Source of the DNA: WHSM01 sp050701635
GTDB taxonomy: Bacteria > Actinomycetota > Actinomycetes > Mycobacteriales > Micromonosporaceae
Assembly: GCA_050701635.1 (NCBI GenBank)
Contig: JBOGDF010000278.1
Span: forward strand, 1 to 7,390
Length of the DNA stretch: 7,390 nt
Reading direction: 5' to 3'
A program made the translations under genes and the position numbers. Positions 1 through 5,854 of the stretch are shown here, piece after piece. Every line of letters begins with the position of its first letter. Within the stretch, counting starts at the first letter, position 1. The notes under the pieces are model-generated. The model was not told where the DNA came from and did no database searches. It saw nothing but the letters and a program-made list of their open reading frames with translations.

Positions 1-1
1 A

Positions 2-1246
2 GTGCCGGGTGCTCCCGAGGAGCGCCCGGCACTCGCGCGCTGTATCGCGGTGAGCGTCGAGGAGTTCGCCACCGAGCACTGGGGGCGGGCGCCGCTGCTG
101 TCGGTCGCCTCCGACCCGGGACGCGGCGCCGGCAAGAGCTTCGACGACCTGATCACCGTCGCCGACGTGGACGAGCTGGTGAGCCGGCGCGGAGTGCGTA
201 CGCCGTTCCTGCGGATGGCCCGCGACGGGCGGATCCTGCCGCCGGCCCGGTACGCCGGCCCGGGCGGCGCCGGCGCGACCGTACCGGACCAGGCGCTGGA
301 CGAGCGGGTGCTGGCGGCGTACGCCGACGGCGCCACCCTGGTGCTGCAGGGGCTGCACCGGCTGTGGCCGCCGCTCGGCGACTTCGCCCGGCAGCTCGCC
401 GGCGAGCTGGGCCATCCGGTCGGGGTGAACGCGTACCTGACCCCGCGGGACCGCCAGGGCTTCGCCACCCACTACGACACCCACGACGTGTTCGTACTGC
501 AGATCGCCGGTACGAAGCGCTGGCGGGTGCACCCGCCGATCATCACCGACCCGCTCGCGGGGCAGCCGTGGCAGGGGCGTACCGAGGAGATCGCCGTCAC
601 CGCGGAAGGGCCGGCGACGCTGGACACCGTGCTGGAGCCGGGCGACGCGCTCTATCTCCCGCGCGGCTGGCTGCACTCCGCGCAGGCCCGCGACGAGCTC
701 TCGATGCACCTCACCGTCGGCGTCTTCACCGTCACCCGGTACGCCCTGGTCGAGGCGCTGCTCGGGCTGGCCACCGAAGAGCCCGCGCTGCGCCGCAGCC
801 TGCCGATGGGCATCGACGCCTCCGACCCGGACGCGCTCGGGCCGGAGCTCGACGAGACGCTACGCGCCGTGACCGGGTGGCTCGGCAGCGTCGACCCGGA
901 GGCGGTCGCCGACCGGCTCCGGCAACGACTCTGGCGAGCCGGCCGACCCGCGCCGATCCGGCCGCTCGCGCAGGCCGAGGCGATCCGCTCCCTGGGACCC
1001 GACACCCGACTGGCGGTACGCCCGCAGCTGCCCTGGCGGCTCCAGCCGGACGGTGCTGACCAGGCGGTTCTGGAGGTGTTCGACCGTACGGTGCGGTTCC
1101 CGGCGTACTGCGAGCCGGCGGTGCGGGCGCTGCTCACCGGCGCTGCGACGACCGTGGCCGAGCTGCCCGGACTGGTGCCCGCGGACCAGTTGGTGCTGGC
1201 CCGGCGGCTGCTGCAGGAGGCCGTCGTGGTACCTCTTGACCCGTGA
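2..1246 (+). CDS. JmjC/cupin-type 2-oxoglutarate oxygenase (ROX family, Cupin_4), possibly 5'-partial
   Basis: Probable Fe(II)- and 2-oxoglutarate-dependent hydroxylase of the ribosomal-oxygenase type (relatives: bacterial YcfD/RoxA, human NO66 and MINA53), which hydroxylate ribosomal-protein side chains; the substrate here is unknown. As read, 414 residues. The cupin core carries the metal triad: H157 and D159 in FATHYDTHD, and distal H225 in LPRGWLHS. N143 and Y145 (VNAYLTP) and K172 (GTKRWRV) sit where NO66 contacts metal and 2-oxoglutarate, by alignment from memory. The N-terminus has the family EFATEHWGRAPLL segment (about 21-33). A C-terminal stretch (about 350-410) resembles the winged-helix domain of these enzymes. 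The reading frame reaches the window edge: GTG at base 2 is a possible start, but one further upstream cannot be excluded. The stop overlaps the next gene's GTG start by 4 bases, suggesting translational coupling. Family assignment is firm; the substrate is inference. Confidence 0.9.
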   Translation: MPGAPEERPALARCIAVSVEEFATEHWGRAPLLSVASDPGRGAGKSFDDLITVADVDELVSRRGVRTPFLRMARDGRILPPARYAGPGGAGATVPDQALDERVLAAYADGATLVLQGLHRLWPPLGDFARQLAGELGHPVGVNAYLTPRDRQGFATHYDTHDVFVLQIAGTKRWRVHPPIITDPLAGQPWQGRTEEIAVTAEGPATLDTVLEPGDALYLPRGWLHSAQARDELSMHLTVGVFTVTRYALVEALLGLATEEPALRRSLPMGIDASDPDALGPELDETLRAVTGWLGSVDPEAVADRLRQRLWRAGRPAPIRPLAQAEAIRSLGPDTRLAVRPQLPWRLQPDGADQAVLEVFDRTVRFPAYCEPAVRALLTGAATTVAELPGLVPADQLVLARRLLQEAVVVPLDP

Positions 1247-2124
1247 CAGGCAGTTATCGGTGTGCCGATGCGGCGCTGCGACGCAGCGATCCGCTGCTGG
1301 CCACCGCGCCCCCGGTACGCCGCTGGCTGCTGATCGAGGAGCCGGGCGGCTGGGGCACCGACGGCCTGGTCACCTCACCCGTCGACCCGGCCGTCGCGGT
1401 CACCGTGGCGAGACAAGCCAAGGCCGCGGGGGTCCGGGTGCAGCTGATCCGCCGTCCCGGCCGGCGCCGCAACCGCCCCGCGCTCCGCCGGTACGCCGTC
1501 GTGGTCACCGAGCCGGACCGCTACCAGATCGACTGGGGCACGCTGCGTACCGACGACGAGCTACTCGACATCGACCTCGACCCCCCGGTGCGGCACGGCA
1601 GCGGCGAACCGATCTACCTGGTGTGCACGCACGGGCGCAAGGACGTGTGCTGCGCGATGCGGGGGCGGCCGGTCGCCGAGCACCTCGCCTCGCACCGGCC
1701 GGACGCCACCTGGGAGACCACCCACGTGGGCGGCGACCGGTTCGCCGCCAACCTGGTGCTGCTCCCCCACGGCCTGTACTACGGCCAGCTGTCCGGCGAC
1801 GCCGCACTCGCCGCGGTCAAGGCGTACGAGAGCGGGCTGGTGCTGCCGGCACAGCTGCGGGGGCGCTGCACCCAGCCGATGCACGTACAGGCGGCGGAGT
1901 GGTACGCCCGGCTGGAGCTGTCGGAGACCCGGCGCGACACTCTGGTGCCGCGCGCCGTCACGCAGCCCGCTCCGGACACCTGGCGGGTGAGCCTGGGCCG
2001 GGGCGACGACACCGTCATCGTGACCGTGCGTGCCGTCGCCTCCCCGTTGCCGGCCCAGCTCACCTGCGGCAACCCCCACCCGGAGCACTACCGGACCTTC
2101 GAGCTGGTCAGCCTGACCCGGTAG
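1243..2124 (+). CDS. Sucrase/ferredoxin-like protein (thioredoxin-fold [2Fe-2S], Apd1-related)
   Basis: 293-residue protein of the sucrase/ferredoxin-like family (Suc_Fer-like, related to yeast Apd1), soluble thioredoxin-fold proteins expected to bind a [2Fe-2S] cluster. The sucrase name comes from a reported plant activity and should not be taken as the function here. The GTG start fits because the conserved N-terminus (C7, then RWLLIEEPGGWG at 27-38) follows at once. The cluster motif is visible: C128 in LVCTHGRKDVCCAMRG with C136/C137, then H161 in THVGGDRFAANLVLLPHGLYYG (160-181). The Apd1 second histidine (HxGGH) is D165 here, so the fourth ligand is uncertain; H176 and C209 are candidates. 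The last 60 residues form a basic and beta-rich tail ending in CGNPHPEHYRTFEL. No good Shine-Dalgarno lies at the right distance, so translation probably depends on ribosomes finishing the oxygenase gene. A redox role with that oxygenase is inference. Confidence 0.9.
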   Translation: MTGSYRCADAALRRSDPLLATAPPVRRWLLIEEPGGWGTDGLVTSPVDPAVAVTVARQAKAAGVRVQLIRRPGRRRNRPALRRYAVVVTEPDRYQIDWGTLRTDDELLDIDLDPPVRHGSGEPIYLVCTHGRKDVCCAMRGRPVAEHLASHRPDATWETTHVGGDRFAANLVLLPHGLYYGQLSGDAALAAVKAYESGLVLPAQLRGRCTQPMHVQAAEWYARLELSETRRDTLVPRAVTQPAPDTWRVSLGRGDDTVIVTVRAVASPLPAQLTCGNPHPEHYRTFELVSLTR

Positions 2125-2137
2125 CGCTCCGCGCGGC

Positions 2138-5100
2138 TCACTTCAGGGCGTACGCCCGGATCAGGGTCTCCTTCACGGTGTTGCCGTGCTTGTCGGCGGC
2201 GCTGGTACGCACCGACACGTACTTCTTGCCGGCGGGGTGGGCGATGCGCGCCAGCCAGCCGTCGCCAGGGTGCCCGCGGGTGACCCGGACCTTCTTCCAG
2301 GTCTTCCCGTCGTCGTACGACACCTCGACGGTGAGGCTGCGTACCTTGACCTTGCCGGCGCCGGGCTGGCCCACCACGGTGACCGGGACCAGCTGGGTCT
2401 CACCCGCCTTCGCCCGGTTGTACGTGTCCAGCTTCGGCGAGAGGCCGACGGTGAGTAGCGGCACCCGCTCCGGCTCGGCGGTGTGGCCGGAGCGGAAGGT
2501 CCAGGTGCACGACATCTTGGTGGTGAAGGGAGACACGCTGCGGGTGGCGTCGACCCGCAACGTGTACGCGCCCTCGTCCGCCGGCACCTCGAACTCCCCG
2601 TACCCGTCGTACGGCGACTCGCCCACCTTGCGCCCGTCCTTGTAGAGGACGGTCCGGGCGGTGTCCGTGGCCGAGCCACCGAAGTGACCCGCGCCGTCGG
2701 AGTAGGTGGCGATGCCGACGAAGAGCTGATCCCCGTCCCGCTCCACCTGCGAGCCGGCGGCGGACGGACCGAACACCGCGGGGTTCCAGGACTCCGGGTA
2801 GACCCGTCCCGGCTTGTGCCGCCCGACCGGACCGCCCAGCCCGCCCTCGACGTCGTCGGCGTTCTCCAGCGACAGCTCGGCGTCCCACTCCACGCCGGCG
2901 ACGCTGTGGTACTCGGTACGGGTGATCGGCAGCGGCATCAGGATCCCCGACGACGTACCGCCGAGCCGCATCCCCGGCGGGTGCGGCATCCAGAACTTCA
3001 CGCCGAGCTTGCCCGCCCCCTGGGTGTGGTACGTGGCCCGTACCGCGGCCAGGTTCGCCTGGGACTCGCGTTTGGTGTAGCCGGTCACCAGCTCGCCGTA
3101 CTCGTAGTAGGCCAGGTTGTAGGTACGGGTGCTGGTGCGCAGCGCACCGCCGGGGCCGGGCACCGCCCAGTTGCCCGCGATGCCGGTGATCAGCTCGTCG
3201 CGCGCCAGCTTCGGCCCCAGGTGCTTGGTGGAGACGCCGTCGAACGTGTCGGCGATGATCCCGGCCCCGACGCTGAGACGGCGGTCGTACACGTGGGTGT
3301 AGCCGACGTCCGCGAAATACTGCCGCGCCTCGGGCCGGTCCAGCGTGACCGTCACCTTCTTCGCCTGGCGGGCGTCGAGCGTCAGCGCGCTGTCGCCGCT
3401 CACTGTGTATTCCGGGTACGTGAGCAGGCTGAGCTCGGACGCTCCGCCGTCGCGATCCGTCTGGACGAACGCGAACACGTGGTAGCGGCCCTTGGGCAGC
3501 CGTACCACCTCACGGCCGTTGCCGAACAGCTCGGCGTCCCGGTTGGTCTCGAGCCCCACGACGGCGCCGAAGTACGACTCCGCCCGCTTCCCCGTACGGT
3601 CGACCAGGTCGATGGTCAGGTTGTAGCTCTCCGGCTCCTTGTTGACCGCCACCGGGGTGGTCAGCCTGGCCTCGCCCGCGGTCGCGGTGACCCACGCCGA
3701 GTAGTAGCCGTCCGGGCTCGGCACGCTGGTGTCGACGGTGACGTCGACCGTGGCGGTGCCGCCCGCCGGCACGGTGACCTGGCCGCGGGACAGCGTGAAC
3801 ATCCCGTCCGCGGCCGGCTGCCCGTCGGGGCCGCGGGCGGTGACGCCGAGCTGGTAGGTCACCGGCTCGCTGCCCGGGTTGTGGTACGTGACCGTCCTGG
3901 TCACCGGTGCGTCGTCGTCGTGCGGCCACATCGCCAGCGGCGCCGAGATCACGGCGGGGTCGGCGTACCCGGGGTGCTTCACCGCGCGGCCCACATCCAG
4001 CCGGCCGGCGCCCTGGGCGTACGCCCCCAGCTCCGGCAGCGTGGTGGCGGAGCCGACCAGCGCCGACTTCAGCGGGCCGGCCTTCCAGTCGGTGTGCTGC
4101 TGGGCCAGGATCGCCGCCGCGCCGGCCACGTGCGGGGTGGCCATCGACGTACCCGACAAGGTGGTGTATTTCTGCCCCGGTTCGCCGAGGAAACCGTCCT
4201 TGGCGTTGGCCGCCACGATGTCCACGCCGGGCGCGGTGATCTCCGGCTTCAGCGCGCCGTCGCCGACCCGGGGACCCCGGCTGGAGAAGTCCGCCAGCTT
4301 GTCGTCCTTATCGACCGCGCCGACCGCGAGCGCCGCGTCGGCGCTGGCCGGCGAGCCGAGCGTCTCGTCGCCCGGGCCCGAGTTGCCCGCCGCGATCACG
4401 AAGAGCGTGCCGTGCGAGGCGGTCAGGTCGTTGACCGCCTGCTCGAGCGGGTCGATCTCGGGGGTGTCGCCGCCACCCAGGCTGAGGTTGGCGACCCGGG
4501 CGCCGGAGCTGGCGGCCCACTGCATCCCGGCGAGGATCGCCGACTCGTCGCACCAGACACCGCCGCAGACCTTGCCGATCAGCAGCGTCGCGTCCGGCGC
4601 CACGCCCCGATACTTGCCGCCGCTGGCGGCGCCGGTGCCGGCGATGGTGGAGGCGACGTGCGTACCGTGGCCGACGGTGTCGTTCACGGTGCCGCTGCCG
4701 GAGAAGTCCTGCGAGCCGCCGATCCGGCCGGCGAAATCGGGGTGGCTGGCGTCGATGCCGGTGTCCAACACCGCCACCTTGACGCCCTTGCCGGTGTAGC
4801 CGGCCTGCCACGCGGTCGGCGCGCCGACCTGCGGCACGCTGCGGTCCAGCAGCGCCTTGCGCTTGCCGTCCAGCCAGATCCGGCTGATCCCGGCCCGGTA
4901 GTCACGGTCGCGTGTGGTCGCGCTGGACCAGAACTTTCCGGTGGTACGTTTCGGCTGGCGTACCGCCACTGAGTCCACACTGGACAGTTTCCGGGTGACG
5001 GTGGCTCCGCCGTCGTCGGCGAGCGGGGCTACCGCGTCGGCCGAGCCGCCCTGCACCAGCAGCGGCAGGTCCTTGCGGTGCTGGTCGTCGTAGCCGAGCG

Positions 5101-5440
5101 CCAACAGCCCGGTGACGTCGAACAGCCGCCGGTCCAGCTGACCGGCCCGGACCAGCGGGATCGCGTCGGCGGGGATCACGTACAGGTGGCCTTTGACCCG
5201 GCTCACCGCGAACTTCACGTGGTCGCGGCCGGCGCCCGGGTGCAGCCGCGGGACCTGCTGTCCGTGGCGCTGCTGGACGTCGATCCGGTCGCCGGTCAGC
5301 AGCGTCACCGTGCGCACCGGCGCCGGCCCGGCCTTGCCGAGCGGCGTACTTTCCTGCGCGTGCCCGGGCCCGACGGGCGCCGCCCCGGCGGTCACCGCCA
5401 GGGCGAGCAGCACGATGCCCACGCGTCTGTTCAAGGCCAT
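2138..5440 (-). CDS. Secreted S8-family subtilisin-like serine protease, 1100 aa
   Basis: Exported serine endopeptidase. From ATG at 5440, residues 1-28 form a Sec-type signal peptide (NRR, a hydrophobic core to about 20, likely cut after GHA). Residues 29-195 are the propeptide, with the actinobacterial VTLLTGDRIDV motif at 45-55. The peptidase domain (about 198-490) holds the full triad: D226 (VAVLDTGID), H258 (GHGTHVA), S432 (SGTSMATPHVAG), with oxyanion N353 (AAGNSGPG). C292 and C297 flank a short loop and could form a disulfide. No PA domain is inserted before the serine. About 600 residues follow: an Ig/fn3-like region (510-600), a second beta region (605-700), an aromatic-rich stretch of unknown role (705-985), and a last Ig-like region with SYDDGKTW (990-1100). 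The frame is open to 5569, but the earlier starts bury the signal peptide; 5440 has GGGGG eight bases upstream. ATG 5455 is possible. It ends 13 bases from the converging ferredoxin gene. Substrate unknown. Confidence 0.93.
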   Translation of the reverse strand: MALNRRVGIVLLALAVTAGAAPVGPGHAQESTPLGKAGPAPVRTVTLLTGDRIDVQQRHGQQVPRLHPGAGRDHVKFAVSRVKGHLYVIPADAIPLVRAGQLDRRLFDVTGLLALGYDDQHRKDLPLLVQGGSADAVAPLADDGGATVTRKLSSVDSVAVRQPKRTTGKFWSSATTRDRDYRAGISRIWLDGKRKALLDRSVPQVGAPTAWQAGYTGKGVKVAVLDTGIDASHPDFAGRIGGSQDFSGSGTVNDTVGHGTHVASTIAGTGAASGGKYRGVAPDATLLIGKVCGGVWCDESAILAGMQWAASSGARVANLSLGGGDTPEIDPLEQAVNDLTASHGTLFVIAAGNSGPGDETLGSPASADAALAVGAVDKDDKLADFSSRGPRVGDGALKPEITAPGVDIVAANAKDGFLGEPGQKYTTLSGTSMATPHVAGAAAILAQQHTDWKAGPLKSALVGSATTLPELGAYAQGAGRLDVGRAVKHPGYADPAVISAPLAMWPHDDDAPVTRTVTYHNPGSEPVTYQLGVTARGPDGQPAADGMFTLSRGQVTVPAGGTATVDVTVDTSVPSPDGYYSAWVTATAGEARLTTPVAVNKEPESYNLTIDLVDRTGKRAESYFGAVVGLETNRDAELFGNGREVVRLPKGRYHVFAFVQTDRDGGASELSLLTYPEYTVSGDSALTLDARQAKKVTVTLDRPEARQYFADVGYTHVYDRRLSVGAGIIADTFDGVSTKHLGPKLARDELITGIAGNWAVPGPGGALRTSTRTYNLAYYEYGELVTGYTKRESQANLAAVRATYHTQGAGKLGVKFWMPHPPGMRLGGTSSGILMPLPITRTEYHSVAGVEWDAELSLENADDVEGGLGGPVGRHKPGRVYPESWNPAVFGPSAAGSQVERDGDQLFVGIATYSDGAGHFGGSATDTARTVLYKDGRKVGESPYDGYGEFEVPADEGAYTLRVDATRSVSPFTTKMSCTWTFRSGHTAEPERVPLLTVGLSPKLDTYNRAKAGETQLVPVTVVGQPGAGKVKVRSLTVEVSYDDGKTWKKVRVTRGHPGDGWLARIAHPAGKKYVSVRTSAADKHGNTVKETLIRAYALK

Positions 5441-5448
5441 ACCCGAAA

Positions 5449-5453
5449 CCCCC
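5449..5453 (-). promoter_or_regulatory. Probable ribosome binding site of the S8 protease
   Basis: GGGGG on the minus strand, eight bases before ATG 5440. It favours 5440 over the in-frame ATG at 5455, which has only a C-rich stretch upstream and no purine run. The match to the anti-Shine-Dalgarno is only partial. Confidence 0.45.
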
Positions 5454-5533
5454 ATACCGTGCCGGGGCCACACGACGGCGCCGTGGACGGTTTCCCCAGC
5501 CATCTGCCCTGAAGACGCCCGGGCCCCGCGAAA

Positions 5534-5554
5534 AGTTGCAGGGCGCCGGCAACT
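5534..5554. promoter_or_regulatory. Dyad-symmetric site AGTTGC-N9-GCAACT, candidate operator
   Basis: Six-base arms pair perfectly around a nine-base centre that has two further G-C pairs (GG...CC). The site lies in the 180-base gap between the divergent protease and DUF2530 genes, about 95 bases before the protease start and 67 bases before the DUF2530 start. An extra half-site GCAAC occurs at 5566-5570, 17 bases after the right arm. This is a reasonable place for a regulator to bind, but I recognise no known family from the sequence. A chance palindrome is possible. Confidence 0.35.
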
Positions 5555-5608
5555 CGCCGAAGAAAGCAACCCGCGCGCGCTCGCGGCCGGTCACCGTGGA
5601 GGCGCCTC

Positions 5609-5621
5609 TAAGCTTGGGGGG
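5609..5621 (+). promoter_or_regulatory. -10 element TAAGCT with transcription start at the DUF2530 GTG (leaderless)
   Basis: TAAGCT at 5609-5614 fits the actinobacterial TANNNT -10 consensus. Its last T lies seven bases before the GTG start codon at 5621, the usual spacing between a -10 box and the first transcribed base. Transcription would then begin at the start codon, giving a leaderless mRNA, a common arrangement in actinobacteria. The G run at 5616-5621 touches the start codon and is too close to act as a Shine-Dalgarno. No convincing -35 box is seen; GGTCAC near 5589-5594 is weak. Confidence 0.55.
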
Positions 5622-5854
5622 TGCCTCGACGTCCGCTGCGCCAGATCACCGAGCCGCTGGAAGTGCCGATGATGCCGTTCGCGGTGGTCGGCACGGCGCT
5701 CTGGACGGTGGCCGGCCTGGTGGCGCTGTTCTACCGCGACGAGCTGGTGTCAGCCGGGCGTACCAGCTGGCTGTGGACCTGCTTCGCCGGCGTGCTCACT
5801 GGGCTGGTCGGCATCCTCACCATGCACACCCGCGCCCGCCGGCAGCGCCGCTGA
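5621..5854 (+). CDS. DUF2530 family small membrane protein
   Basis: 77-residue protein of the actinobacterial DUF2530 family, function unknown. The family block PLEVPMMPFAVVGTALW (about residues 12-28) is followed by a first membrane helix (about 18-40), a short charged loop (YRDELVSAGRTS), a second helix starting at the conserved SWLWTCFAG (about 49-68), and a basic tail (RARRQRR). The basic ends suggest both termini are cytoplasmic. The GTG start gives the short N-terminal tail usual for the family and coincides with the expected +1 of the TAAGCT promoter. It is divergent from the protease gene. Its last 105 bases lie antisense to the 3' end of the acyltransferase gene. A 15-base tandem duplication begins just before its stop codon and supplies a second in-frame RR-stop. 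Confidence 0.85.
   Translation: MPRRPLRQITEPLEVPMMPFAVVGTALWTVAGLVALFYRDELVSAGRTSWLWTCFAGVLTGLVGILTMHTRARRQRR

Noticed and set aside
2125..2137. Possible bidirectional terminator between the converging genes
   Set aside because: The AGC/GCT pairing is only a few bases, with no strong stem or T-run.
1053..2645. 530-codon plus-strand open frame across three genes
   Set aside because: Runs out of frame through the oxygenase end, the ferredoxin gene and the protease end; the Arg/Pro-rich translation shows no domain.
2483..4972. 829-codon open frame on the plus strand
   Set aside because: Lies wholly antisense to the protease, whose triad and signal peptide are clear. Its translation is R/G/V/H-rich with no recognisable domain; long antisense frames are expected at this GC content.
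5475..5484. Perfect 10-base palindrome ACGGCGCCGT upstream of the protease
   Set aside because: Short GC palindromes are common at this composition; there is no loop for a hairpin and no repeat copies to support a site.
5441..5569. N-terminal extension of the protease to ATG 5569 or 5503
   Set aside because: It would put up to 43 residues, including the dyad region, ahead of a good Sec signal peptide. The start at 5440 gives a normal signal sequence and has an SD-like G run.
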